A DNA stretch of 64,000 bases, taken from contig NC_084802.1 in assembly GCF_963169125.1 (NCBI RefSeq), forward strand, positions 42,974,607-43,038,606, given 5' to 3'. How positions within the stretch are numbered: position 1 is the stretch's first letter; every line of letters begins with the position of its first letter. Below the pieces are notes generated by a model. That model ran no database searches. It saw only the letters and a list, made by a program, of their open reading frames with translations, and was not told where the DNA came from. Shown here one piece after another: positions 11,875 to 23,044 of this stretch. Source of the stretch: Humulus lupulus. Its lineage: Eukaryota; Streptophyta; Magnoliopsida; Rosales; Cannabaceae. The translations under genes and the position numbers were made by a program.

Positions 11875-12459
11875 CTGCAACAAAAAAAACAAAAAAAAAA
11901 AGGTCAAAAAGTTAAACTACAACATAAAACAGAAAATATCGATTTCTATCGATATATGTCGAGTCCTATCGAGGTCACACATATCGAGTATAGTCGACGA
12001 CTATCGAGGCAAACAATCTAATAAAATTTTTATACACCTATCGAGTTTTATCGAGTACAATCGAGGACTATCGAGGCAAACAATCCAATTAAACTCTTAT
12101 ACACCTATCGAGTTTTATCGAGTACAATCGAGTTATTAAATCCAATTAAACTCTTATACACCTATCGAGTTTTATCGAGTACAATCGAGGTATTAACATC
12201 CTAACACTATCGAGGCACGTCGAGGTCCATCGAGGACCATCGAGCCAACATGCATGCAACACATCGAGACCTATCGAGTTTCATCGAAACTCACCGAGGC
12301 AGGAAAAAAATCCAGAAAAAAATGCACGAAGTATCCAAAATTCATTCCGACAGTGAAAAATTGCAATAAAACATGAAGGCATACACATATCTGTTCGAAA
12401 TAAGACAAGTAACGTAACCAGACAAGTTTCCTCACTACATATAACAAATATATACTTAC
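11875..12459 (-). other. Predicted 5' leader intron of the transposase gene
   Basis: On the minus strand a donor (TAG|GTAAGT) at 12459 and an acceptor (TTTTTGTTGCAG) ending at 11875 frame this stretch. It contains the inverted copy of the CGATAGG array. The layout mirrors the left arm. Confidence 0.6.
11938..12302 (-). repeat. CTATCGAG tandem array, right arm of the MULE
   Basis: The units CTATCGAG and TATCGAGTACAATCGAGG recur with variants. They include a longer unit of about 75 bp with ACACCTATCGAGTTTTATCG at three places. This is the reverse-complement counterpart of the left array at 6478-6850. Confidence 0.9.
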
Positions 12460-12578
12460 CTATACGATTTTTTTCCCCTAGATCTGAAATCCAAAATGAA
12501 GTTTCTTGACTTGAAATGACTCACAACTTACCCCTAGATCCGAAATGCAAATTAATGGTGGTTGGCTTTTTTTGTGTG

Positions 12579-13335
12579 TGTTGACGCGGTTCTTCGCCAA
12601 CAGGAAATTAAGAAAAGAAGAGAAAGGGATTAGTGCTTGTGTTGAACCGAAACAGATATATGATCTTAGGAAATGAAATGGTGACTCAAAGTACGTTTTT
12701 TGAGTGGTTCAAAGGTTAAAATCCTTCTACTCTACTAGTCAGTATTATTGCTATATACTGGGTATTTGATTACAGGGTATTTCTTACAATCAAGAATCCA
12801 ACCTCTATTAACTCCCAAGGTCTCCATATTTATAGGAGAATGCACCTGGGAGTTGGTAAGAAGGTCATCCCGTGACTTTCTTACCTATCATGTCAATTCT
12901 GTGACATTCATGATTAATTCCTAAACCTGACACATAAGTGTGGTCAAATCAATAGGTAAGGAGATAATGGGCCGCACGGCCCAACCCAGTCGTGGGTGTC
13001 TGAATACGCACGTTCCTGCTGCGTGTCCGAGAAGTCAGGGATATATCAGACACGTGATGTCTGATATATGCACGTTTACCTTGCGTGGCTGACTTTATAA
13101 AAGGTCACCGCCTCCAACTCCAGCTCGTACTACGGGCTGGATACTTAACTCGACCTTCGGCCTTCAGAGCCCGGACTCTGTCCTTAAGTTATCAGAGGTG
13201 AACCCTTAGGTTACCTCGAGCTAAGGAGGTATGATCTTATGACGGCAGCTCCGATTTTGGGGATGTCCACGAGATAATCATGATTAGGCCGCAACTCAGC
13301 TCGCTAATCAGCCCGTGGGAAAATTAGGGCGTACA
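12579..13335 (-). mobile_element. Solo LTR (757 bp) of the Tat-like family of 18626-31372
   Basis: It starts TGTTGACGCGGTTCTTCG and ends GGGCGTACA, like the two LTRs of the element at 18626-31372. It is flanked by the 5-bp direct repeat GTGTG (12574-12578 and 13336-13340). A TATA box on the minus strand (TATAAATA) lies at 12827-12834. No internal sequence is present, so it formed by recombination between the two LTRs of a former full copy. It interrupts the right arm of the MULE and is therefore younger than it. Confidence 0.95.
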
Positions 13336-13429
13336 GTGTGTACGAGAGTTTGAGAGATAGAGAGAGAAAACATAAGAGATAGAGAGTGGATACTATGAGA
13401 AAAAGAGAGGGAAAATTATGCTAGGGGTA

Positions 13430-13577
13430 TTTTGGGTAGTAACGTTATTAGTAGCAACAAAACGAGAATCATATAGGGATATGCTATTTTTTAAATATAG
13501 TGTCACTTATTGCATTAAAACTCAAATTTCCCTTTCGTAATGAACCCAAAACGGAAAGGGTCAAAGTTGTAATTTTC
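13430..13577 (-). repeat. Right terminal inverted repeat of the MULE
   Basis: Its reverse complement matches the left end at 6002-6120, including the AATGCAATAAGTGACACTA stretch. The outer limit is placed at the reverse complement of GAAAATTACAACTTTGACCC and is uncertain by about 40 bp. Confidence 0.8.
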
Positions 13578-14807
13578 TATGACAATGAAAAAATGTAAGA
13601 GCTTATTAATTAGTGAGGTAATATTAATATTAGATGCAACTAAGGAATTTTTCAGAAAAAAGAAGAGATAAGTGATATTTTGCAAATAATATATCATTAA
13701 AAAAATATAAATAAAAACTAAAGTTTAAATAAACCAAATCTTGTTAATCACTATTAATTAATCAACTAGAAGATGAATGAATTATTTGACTAAAAAACAC
13801 ACCAAACAATCTACGTTCAGATAGATTTGCGTGAAGGAACTGATGATCATTGGCGTTCTCCCGGCGAGATCTCATCAATAACATTCCACCCGACAATAAT
13901 GGCTTCTGTCCCCCTGTGATGTCAAAGCCTAACTACTTGACGTGCTTAATTTGAATACTAGCTAGCTAGCGAAGCAAAGCTAATTAAGTAGATAGGTCCC
14001 ACGTAGCTAGATCGATGATCGCTTACATCAATCTTTTTGACAAAGTTGATCCATAATATTGTTTCCATCGAATGTGTACATATATGTGCCTCTGTTTAGC
14101 TTTCCTACACCTCCTCTTAAACGACAAATAATAAATGAACAAAAATATGCATGCAATCAGTTTCAGAATTGGATCATCGTCTAGTCCTTGGCTCAACTGA
14201 CAAAATGGAATATATATGCGTAGTTAACTTGTTGGTATTGTAGAAGATATATATGTACACCTAGAAAACAGAAACAACAAACTATAATTAACAATACTAA
14301 GAGAGAAAGCAGCTTTGAAAAGCCATGCTCGATCACAGTCTCAATTATATTTATATATATATATAATAATAATAAAGCCACTACTACGACACACATCTCT
14401 TATATTTAATTTGTTCATCACACAGCTCACCTACATATCATATTTAATCCACAAAAATACCAATTAGATTTGTTTATGTGTATATAATATCCCTAAACTA
14501 GATTGATGTATATTTAAACAAAAAAACATAAACACACCCTACTACAAAATGGACAAAAGGCATCATCCAGCGACCTCAATAAACAAAGGCAGAATAAAAG
14601 GATAAAATACATGACTCTAAAAATGTTTTTGATTTTGGCATCAACTTAGCCACTAAATACAGTATTGTTTTATAGTCATTCTTTTACTAACCCCAAAACT
14701 CCGTTTTCTAATATAGTGACAGGATTCAATAAATTTTATTTAGTATGTGTTTTGGCTTATCAAAATTTGGTAGTTGATTTTATTATTTTCAAATTTTAAT
14801 TTTTTTT
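13578..14807. other. Spacer, no gene recognised
   Basis: AT-rich with an island of mixed composition at about 13810-14060. A TA/TAA microsatellite lies near 14347-14372. No conserved protein reading frame or element ends were found. Confidence 0.55.
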
Positions 14808-14927
14808 GAGTAATGATATGTGCACCCCAAATATACATTCAAATATTGTCACTACTTTTTAAAACAGACTGCCACATCACTATGTGTAATATTTAGGTGT
14901 ATATTTTAAGTGCACATATCATTACTC
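14808..14927. mobile_element. Small inverted-repeat element (MITE-like, 120 bp)
   Basis: The left end GAGTAATGATATGTGCAC is repeated in reverse complement at the right end (TGCACATATCATTACTC). The similarity continues inward through an AT-rich stretch. The flanks are T-runs, so a target duplication cannot be judged. The superfamily is not assigned. Confidence 0.7.
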
Positions 14928-15705
14928 TTTTTTTTTTACCCCTCTTTATGATCCGATATGATTTTGGGATCTTATCATAAGATACCTACTTTGTATTTGT
15001 TTTGGGTTCTCGTTGCAGTGTACTGTGTGTGTTGTTATAAGTCGGATACTACGAGATTACCTCTTTGCATTTTTTGAGATAGCAAGACTTTCCTTTTACA
15101 TACTTTTGATGTGCATTGGCATTCTCAAATTCAGTCTAGATTTTATGGTTATATATATCAACAGTCTTTGTGTTTCTTATGGAGTTGTTTGAGACTCGAG
15201 AATTAAAAAAAAAATCAATGGGTGATAAACAGATCCTGGATACATCTTAAAAATCTTTTTGTTGGTGTTGCGATTAAAGAAACTAATATGTTTTTATTAG
15301 TTATGAATTATAGGCTGGTGTGGCGCATTTTCGTCGATCTCTTTGGCTGTATAAAAAATATTTGTTATTTTAATTACATAATATCAAACATTTAAAAAAA
15401 ATAAATAAAAACCTAAAAAAAAAGCTACTTATTTTGCGGGTATGAAGGATTAAAAACAAAGTACATTTCTTTCTTATTTGTTTGGTGTTTAAGAAGAAAA
15501 TAAAATTAATTTATTGTAAAATTATTATGCTACCTTTAAATATTAATATAATTTTTTTGTATAAATAATTTAGTAAATTCACACTTATTTATTTTTATAA
15601 TATACAAAAAAAAATTAGTGGCCAACTCAATATTTTTCACTCCACTTTTCTTTCCTACCAAGCAAACAATCTATTTTTCTCTTTTCTTTTTACTTTTCTT
15701 ATCTA

Positions 15706-15736
<31 letters not shown>

Positions 15737-15836
15737 TTTTTAATTTCTTATTCTTTTCTTCTCAAGCTAAATTATTAAAAAAAAAAAACAATGAAAACAA
15801 ATACAAAAATAGTAAATTGAATGGTATAATTAAATA
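14928..15836. other. AT-rich spacer with TA microsatellite
   Basis: A (TA)n tract lies at about 15705-15728, followed by a T-run. The part at 15010-15360 is less AT-rich but encodes nothing I recognise. Confidence 0.55.
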
Positions 15837-16893
15837 GAATAAATTGCGGCTAAAATACTTAATATTTTTAAAATGTTGTACTTTTATACCAATTTTTTTT
15901 CGGCGGTAAATATACTCAATGTCTTCAAAATGTCGTGCTTTTATACCCAAACTTTTTTTTTGCGATAAATATACTCAATATTTTTAAAATGGTTTATACC
16001 TTTTTGGACCCTGTGTTTTTTCTTATTATCTATTTGGACCCTGTGTTTTGACAAATTACTTTTTGGACCCTATGTTTTATATAATAGTTAAAATAGAACC
16101 CTAAACTCAATTTTGATGAAAAAAAAATTGAATATAACACAGTTTTTAAGCAGAATAATTTTATTTTTGTTCTCAATTGTTAATTTGGTAAATTATTTGT
16201 GATTTTAGTTGAGAAAACATTGACTAAAATCGGGTTCAGGGTTCTATTTTAACCATTTTACAAAATATAGGGTCCAAAAAGTAATTTATCAAAATACAGG
16301 GTCCAAACAGGTAATGGGAAAAAACACAAGGTCCAAAAAAGTATAAACCCTTTTTAAAATGCTACACTTTTATACTTTTTTTTATTATTTTGAGAAATAA
16401 TAACAAAGTAGGAAAAATATAGGTTTTTAATTATTTTTTAAATTTGAAATTATTTTCTCTTTTTTATTATTACTCAAAATAACTATTTTAAATTAAAAAT
16501 TGATAAATATTTTATTAAATTTAATAAAAAAAAATTTAAATAATTAATTTTTTTTTTATCAATTTAAAATATAAATTTTAATTATTTTGATTAATTTTAA
16601 AATCTTAAATGATTTTTTTTATTATTTTAAGAAAGAATAAGAAAGTGAAAATAATTTAAAATATAATTGAAATCCTATGTTTTTCTTTCATTTTATTATT
16701 ATTTATCAAAATAATAAAATATAAGTATAAAATTGTAATATTTTAAAAATATTAAGTATATTTACTAATAAAAAAAATTAGGTATAAAAATACAATATTT
16801 TAAAAATAATAAATATATTTACCGCCAAAAAAAATATTAGATATAAAAGTATAACATTTAAAAAATATTGATTATTTTAACAGTAATTTACTC
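15837..16893. mobile_element. Long-TIR element built of inverted subrepeats, holding a nested MITE
   Basis: The left arm, starting GAATAAATTGCGGCTAAAAT, carries repeated units ending in AATATTTTTAAAATG and a TTTTATACC motif. The right arm is the reverse complement of this pattern, down to AATTTACTC at 16893. Direct repeats TTAAATA flank it at 15830-15836 and 16894-16900. The arms are diverged. A second element (15991-16350) interrupts the left arm. Confidence 0.65.
15991..16350. mobile_element. Nested MITE (360 bp) with long inverted repeats and 10-bp target duplication
   Basis: The left end GGTTTATACCTTTTTGGACC is mirrored at the right end (GTCCAAAAAAGTATAAACCC). The inverted match runs for about 120 bp, with the unit TTTTTGGACCCTGTGTTTT repeated inside each arm. 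The direct repeat TTTTTAAAAT occurs on both sides (15981-15990 and 16351-16360). A 9-11 bp duplication and long TIRs fit a non-autonomous Mutator-type element. Confidence 0.88.
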
Positions 16894-16900
16894 TTAAATA

Positions 16901-18625
16901 TAATATAAGAAAAAATTTCAATAAAAAATGTTCCAATACTTTTAGGCCGTGAACAAAAGAAGTAGGGCCCGGCAAGCTATAGAAACGATAGTTGTAGGTC
17001 CAGATATGGATATGGGCAGGTGGCCTTAAACGATTTTATATATATATCCATTGCCTAACTTATAAAGTACTTTTCGTTTTGAGAATGGAAAAATGGGGAC
17101 CTTAAAGATACAGAAGTAAGAAATAATACAAGCCCACTTCAGCCATTATTGATTAAAGTGCACTGAAACTCAAAAAGAGAGAGAGAGAGAGAGAGATGCT
17201 CTTTTACAGATCTCTGATTCAAAGAAATAAATCTTGTAGCAGGAAATCATGGATTGATATTGGGAATGGGAAAGGGAAAGACGCAATGAGCAAAAGGTTT
17301 GCTCAACTAAAATGAGACACTAATTCATAATAAGGTGTGTACATGTATGTCACCACAGTACATAATATATGCAGAGTTGACATTATTTGCTGACGAAAAT
17401 AATTCGATATATATATATATAACTAACCCCACGATATAATGTCCAAAGAATTTCTTTCCAAAACATAAGAGACAACCAATGTCGTTTTGCATGTTTCCCA
17501 TATCGTATCGTATATGTTCTTTTTTCTTTCTTTCTCTTAATTCTCCAAAATCATTGAATTTCCCTTCTCTGAGATTAGAAAGATGATAAGTTTGCCTTTA
17601 ATTTTCACCAATACTACTTTTTTTTTTCGGTTACTTTCAAGCTGTGTGCGAATTTGGTTCCAACTTTTTCTATATTTATGAGCATTGATCAATGTCAGTT
17701 GTTATTACTTTATATCCACTTTTTATTTATTTATTTATTGCGACAAACTCAATATTACTATATATCTATATCTCTTTTATATACAAGTATAGATAACCGA
17801 AATTTTTTATTTTAACCACTTTTTATTAAATTTGTTAACTTTAACAGAATATTTTTATATTTAACAGTATATTATAAACATGACTTAAATTTAAATAATA
17901 TTAAATAAATAAATAATTAAACAAATTAAAATAAGATATTTTTTTAGATATTTTAGCATAATAATTATTTAAAAATAATAATACCATATATTTTATAACA
18001 TAAATAAAATTTAATTAAACAAATTTAATATTATATTAAACATATAATATATAATCTTTTGTTGGCACTGTCAAATTCAAAATCTAAAACTAACATAAAC
18101 AAAAATTAATTAATTAAAATATGATATTTTTAAGATATTTTATGATAATTTAAATAATTAAATCATATTTATTTAAAAATAATAAATGCATACATATATT
18201 TTTTGATCTTATAAATTTGTGTGATAGTTTTTTTTTATCAAATGATTGCAACTCTTTTTCTTCATCAAATTAAACAAAGGACATTGTGAGATACATTAGA
18301 AACTAAAAATAATTGATGCATATATACTATGTTGTGTTTAGATGTCATATATGTAGAAACTATTGACATAAATATTTATATGTACTATATAACTATAATT
18401 AATTATATTATATATATTTAAATACAGTGAACCAATTTTTATTAAAATTATAGATAATGTTTACAACTTTGAAATTAAGCAAACATACATTATGCGTTGT
18501 TTCTACCTAGTATTTATATAAATGAGAGCAAGAAGATAATGTGTCACTCTAAAATTGCTCAAAAACATTCTTTCTATTTTCTAATTTTTTCACATTTTTT
18601 AATTCTTCTTTATCAAAATTATGAT
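16901..18625. other. Spacer, no gene recognised
   Basis: AT-rich DNA with a (GA)n microsatellite at about 17179-17197 and a TA tract near 17409-17420. A mixed-composition island lies at 16945-17110. Parts at 17760-18180 repeat phrases such as AAAATATGATATTTTTAAG, suggesting an old internal duplication. No protein similarity was seen. Confidence 0.55.
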
Positions 18626-19423
18626 TGTTGACGCGGTTCTTCGGCAACAGGTGATTAAGAGAAGAAGAGAAAGAGATTAGTACTGAAGGTAGAACCGTCA
18701 GAGATATGAAATCTTAGAGAATGAACTAGGTGACTCAAGACACGTTTTTTAAGTGGTTCAAAGGTTAAAATCCTTCTACTCCACTAGTCAATATTATTCA
18801 TATATTCTGGGTATTTAGTTTACAAAGTATATGGCTCTTCAGAGACTATTTTTCCCAACCCCCATCAACTCCCAGGGTCCCCATATTTATAGGAGAAGGC
18901 ACCTAGAAGTTGGTAGGGAGGTCATCCCGTGACCTTACCATTTGTCATATCAACTCTGTAACATTTATGATTAATTCCTAAACCTGACACATAAGTGTGG
19001 TCTAATCAGTATGTAAGGAGATAATGGGCCGCACGGCCCAACCCAGCCGTGGGTGTCTGAATGCGCACGTTCCTGTTGCGTGTCCGAGAAGTCAGGGGGA
19101 TATCAGACACGTGATGTCAGATATATGCACGTTTATCTTGCGTGTGTTGACTTTACAAAGGGTCAGAGATCCATGGCCAGCTCGTACCACGAGCTACTTC
19201 CCTGAACCGGCCTTCAGCCTTCAGGCCTTCTGATGCCTTCCTCCAGTCTTGGGGGCCCTTGGCGAGCCTTTGAGGATCTCCAGCCTTCAGGCTTTCTGAT
19301 CCCTCGAGCTAAGAAGGTACGATCTAGAAACAGGATCTCCGGCCTGGGGGAGTCCTCGGACTAAACCATGATTAGTCCGAGGCTCGACCTGCTAATCAGC
19401 CCATGGGAAAACCAGGGCGTACA
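18626..19423 (-). repeat. 3' LTR of the Tat-like element (798 bp)
   Basis: Read on the + strand it starts TGTTGACGCGG and ends AGGGCGTACA. The minus-strand TATA box TATAAATA lies at 18884-18891. It has the same length as the other LTR. Confidence 0.97.
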
Positions 19424-19438
19424 CCTGCCCCCCAAGCT
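19424..19438 (-). promoter_or_regulatory. Polypurine tract of the Tat-like element
   Basis: On the minus strand AGCTTGGGGGGCAGG directly precedes the LTR start TGTACGCCC. Confidence 0.85.
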
Positions 19439-20428
19439 CCTGCTCGTGGTATATGACGTCATATATAGAAGACCATAGTAGGGGCTTGTAGACTTCCCCA
19501 CAACCCTTCACATTCCATTCTTTGTGCAAGCGCCTGATGCGTGGAACGCCGTGGGTGGTGACAGTACGTTTTACGAGAACCGCATTTAATGGCCTAGCCT
19601 ATTGCCCAGCCGTCATTTCATATTTCGAGTGGAAGGCCTCGGATCCCTCACTAGGGCCATCCAAGAGCCTTCTTCACGTGATCCTTCCCTTATATAAAAA
19701 GGGGGTGGCCATCCTACGCACGGACCATCCCTTCATTCAAAAATTTCCCAAATCTCTTTCCTTCTTCCTTCTCTGACTTTCAGAAGAACGAAACCCTCGA
19801 CTTTACTGCCACCATTTTCCTTGTTCAAGAAGCTTAGGCGCACGAGTTTCTCCAAAGCTTTGGAGGCTACTGCACCGACGAGGCTCCTACCAATGCAACA
19901 CTCTCGTTTACCATCCAGCCATATACTGTAAGTTTTCTGACCCTGTTCATTTTGAAAACATGCCACTGTAGCTTAGGTGAAAATTTTTACTGTAGCCGCA
20001 TGCAAGGGCTTTCTAGGTTGCGTGGGTAGGAGGGTGACAGCCCCTTTTAGGCTAGGGCACACTTGTTGTAGGAAATCGCCTTAGAGTATGGGTTTCAAGA
20101 TGCTTCTTCAGGAACAATTTCTAGTTAGGATTTTTAGGAATTTTGGGTGCAAAACCGGGTAGCTTAGGGGATACGCTTCAAAAGCGGTTTTGCAACGTTC
20201 TGCCTGTTGAAACTTCCCCCCCAAGGCAAATTTTTACTCTGAACCCCCTGACACACGAATTCCGAGTAACCTGGGATCTGTTGGGAGCATATGCGCGTGT
20301 TCATTGAACCGCGTGGTTCCACTCTCCACGGGCTGGGCTTACCTCAGCTCGTGTAAATAATAATTTCTTCGTCCTTCTGCTTGGGTTGCCTTTTCTAAAG
20401 TGTTTTCTTTTGTTCGATAGGCGACCAG
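19439..20428. other. Noncoding tract upstream of the antisense ORF
   Basis: This 1-kb part of the element carries no recognisable protein. A TATA-like CCTTATATAAAAAGG at about 19688-19702 (+) followed by a leader, and a T-rich tract ending in CGATAG just before the ATG at 20429, would suit a promoter and 5' leader intron for the antisense ORF. This is inference. Confidence 0.5.
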
Positions 20429-23044
20429 ATGGCTCCAAAAAGGAGTCTGCCTCAGAAGAACGTGGGAAGCTCGGTCTCCCAGAAGGAGAAAGGAAAGGCG
20501 GTGATGTCAAGCTCGCCGATCCCCCACTTCGGGCCGGCCGTGGAGAAGCAGGTCGAGGTGGCCCCCAACGCATTCTTTGAGGCGGAGAGAATCGTCTCAA
20601 AGGTAACCGACCAGGCGAAGATCAACAAACTCTTCCTCACCCACAACATTCCACTAGGGAAAGCCTCCGTGATTGCCCGACCTGCTGCGGAGGGCGAGCG
20701 GAGCTGCACGCCACTCGACGAATCGTTCGCGGCCTAGAGCGGTGAACACTTCAAGGCAGGGGCCTTCCTTCCCCTAGATCAGTACTTCGCTGATTTCCTG
20801 AATTATGTGGGGTTGGCCCCATTTCAGCTCCCCCCCAACTCCTACCGTCTGCTGGCGGGTTTGAGGTATTTATTCAAGAAGCAGGAGTGGGAGGTCCCCA
20901 CTCCTGCGGATATTCTATATTTCTTCTGCCTCAAAGCCAGCCCGGACCAGCGGGGGCGAGGTGACGGGTTCTACTACTTAACCCGTTTCCCTAATACGGC
21001 GGCGGTCATCGAGCTTCCAAGCCATCCAAATGACTTCAAGGACCAGTTCTTCATGTCAACTGGGTTCCAGAATTGCGAGCACCATTATTTTAACCGCCCT
21101 CGTAAGTGGTCCCTGACCTTAGCTTGCCTTTTAAGTGTTTTTTTATTTTATTTTAGCTCCTCCCGTATTCCACCCTGACTCCAGCCAATCTTGCAGCCAT
21201 CTACGCAAGGACCGAAAAGTCTACGACCCTCGGAGGTCAGTATGACACATTGGCGGGCCTGCCCCCCAGCGAAAAAGAACTACCACGTGCTCGTGATGGA
21301 CGAGACGATGGTGTTCTGCAAATTGATCTTCCCAAACCAGACTCTAAACCTGAAGAGGCCTCGGGGGCCGCCCCCAGCCCGCGACAACAGGTCTATCACA
21401 GTGGAGGAGGTCGCGGCAGAGGAAGACGAGGAGGACGAGGCGGCTGAAGTGCCGCTCGTGAGGAATAGAAAGAGGACCTTGGAGGTCGCTCAGGGGATGG
21501 ACGAGGAGAGGATCCAAACCGGAGCAGCCGCGGGTCCTTCCGGCCAAGGTAACCCTTATTTGTTTAAGAATGTAGATAGGGCCACTGCAGACCCACGGCT
21601 GGTTAGGTTCAATCCTAGGCAGATCGTCCATCGTCACGGGAGGGACCCGGACCTGAATACACTCCTGCTCCATTGTGTTGACTGACTCGTGCTGGATCAC
21701 CAAGAGAGCCGGCCTAGGGGTACCGTAGTAGTAGATAACACCCTAGCTTTTAGGTCGATTCTTTTTTAGGAGTATGGGACCAACTTACGCACATGGCCAT
21801 CACTTCAGAGGGGTGTCTATGCTCCGGGGTTTAGACAGTATGTAGAAGAGTCCAGCCCCGAGTCAGAACTGGACCTAGAACCCGCGCCAGTTCGTGAGAT
21901 AATTGTCCTAGGCTCTTCCAGCTCGGGGGGTAGGGCTCCCTTAATATTCGTATACTTTTTTGCTTTTAACCTCTGCATGATTGCTAACTTGTAATAACCA
22001 TGTTTTTGTTTTTGGCAGAAGAGATGTCTCAGCCCGGGGGTAATCTGCGGGGTGTAGTCTTCGGCGGGAATCCCCCAGCAGGGCCAAGGTTGAAAAGGCT
22101 CCGAGAGTCCAAGAGCGCGGCTGAGGCCTCCACCAAATCCCCGGCTAAGGAGAAGGAAAAAACCCCGCCATCCCAGGTCGAGGGGGCAATCCGTCCTGCT
22201 GCCAGAGCAGGACACATGCCCCCGCCGCCCCAGCGATCTCCATCAGCCACCCAGGACGTGGTACTGGAGGTCGGGACTCCGGCTGTGGCAGCCCCGGACG
22301 TACGCATCCCGGTCGACTCCCAGGATCTGGGAAAGATCCCAGAAGCATTCCGGGGGACGGTGTATGAGTCAGCGAGCTATGCCGTCAACCGCTTCTACAA
22401 GCTCAAAGAGAGGGATCTCCGAGCTATCGAAACAACGAGCCCGGTCCGAGTCATAGAGTCTTCGATGGACATGACCCTAATGGTAATCTGCCCCACTCTT
22501 TTAAAGCTTTAACACTTACACAATGCCTTTTTTTTTTCCACTTAGCCAACTTATCCTTCCTTTCTTGCAGGGCATTGCTGCCGTACATCGAGGTATCGCC
22601 AGGACCAAGGCTCAGCTCGAGGAGATGGAGGCTGAGCGCCAGGCCGCCCTTCAGGAAGCTCAGGCGGCGAAAGATGCGCTGGCGGCTTCGAAGGCCGAGT
22701 TAGAGAGGAGCCGCTCAAAGAACCGAGAACTTGAAACCTCCCTTGCCACTTCACGAACAGATCTCGAGGCAGCGAAGACCGAGGCCCAGGCCGCCCTGGA
22801 GGCCGCCTTGGAAGCCGAGCGGGCCATCTCGGAGCAGTCCATGCAGGACCTGTTCTATCACTGCTGGGCCCATAACCCGGATGCTGACTTCTCTTTTATA
22901 CCGCCGAACCTCTGGGCTTTTTTGCTGCCGAAGCTCCAAGCCCGCCTAAACATAGAGGTATCTCCCTCGGAGACTGGGGAAGCCTCTGGCGCGGCGGAGC
23001 AGGGCGAGACCGCGACCTCCAAAGGACCAGCTGATGGGGCTTAG
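20429..23044 (+). pseudogene. Antisense extra ORF of the Tat element (Transposase_28 / 'putative gypsy type transposon' family), multi-exon, broken
   Basis: This gene reads opposite to gag-pol and converges with it. Additional antisense ORFs at this position are known from Tat elements. Their function is unknown. The first part (20429-21101) holds the family's core block (LPLDQYFADFLNYVGLAPFQ). An intron follows at 21102-21156 (GTAAGT...TTTTAG). The middle is acidic and low complexity (VEEVAAEEDEEDEAAE). Another acceptor (TTTTTGGCAG) lies at about 22018, and an intron at 22483-22570. The last exon is an Ala/Glu-rich coiled coil ending with DLFYHCWAHNPDADFSFIPP and a stop at 23042. Breaks are a TAG at 20735 and a frameshift near 21270. 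The start ATG at 20429 is chosen because it follows a splice-like border and begins a basic MAPKRS stretch. Confidence 0.82.

Larger units (their letters stand above)
5978..13577. mobile_element. Mutator-like element carrying a DUF1985-Ulp1 gene (KI-MULE type)
   Basis: The two ends are inverted copies of each other. The block from AAGGGAAATTTGAGTTTTAA at 6002 through about 6120 reappears in reverse complement at about 13430-13538. Between the ends lie two convergent gene remnants: a DUF1985/Ulp1-like cysteine protease gene (+) and a MURA-type transposase gene (-). Plant MULEs with Ulp1-like genes are a known class. The outer ends are set by eye at GGGAAAGTCAC on the left and the reverse complement GAAAATTAC on the right. 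No clear 9-bp target duplication was found. A 757-bp solo LTR inserted later in the right arm. Removing it gives an element of about 6.8 kb. Confidence 0.88.

Noticed and set aside
13800..14060. Remnant of a host gene or promoter
   Set aside because: Composition is less AT-rich, but no conserved protein, splice structure or promoter element could be supported.
20429..23044. A true transposase gene (the family name Transposase_28 suggests one)
   Set aside because: The family is the antisense extra ORF of Tat retrotransposons. It lies inside a complete LTR element and has no visible catalytic motif.
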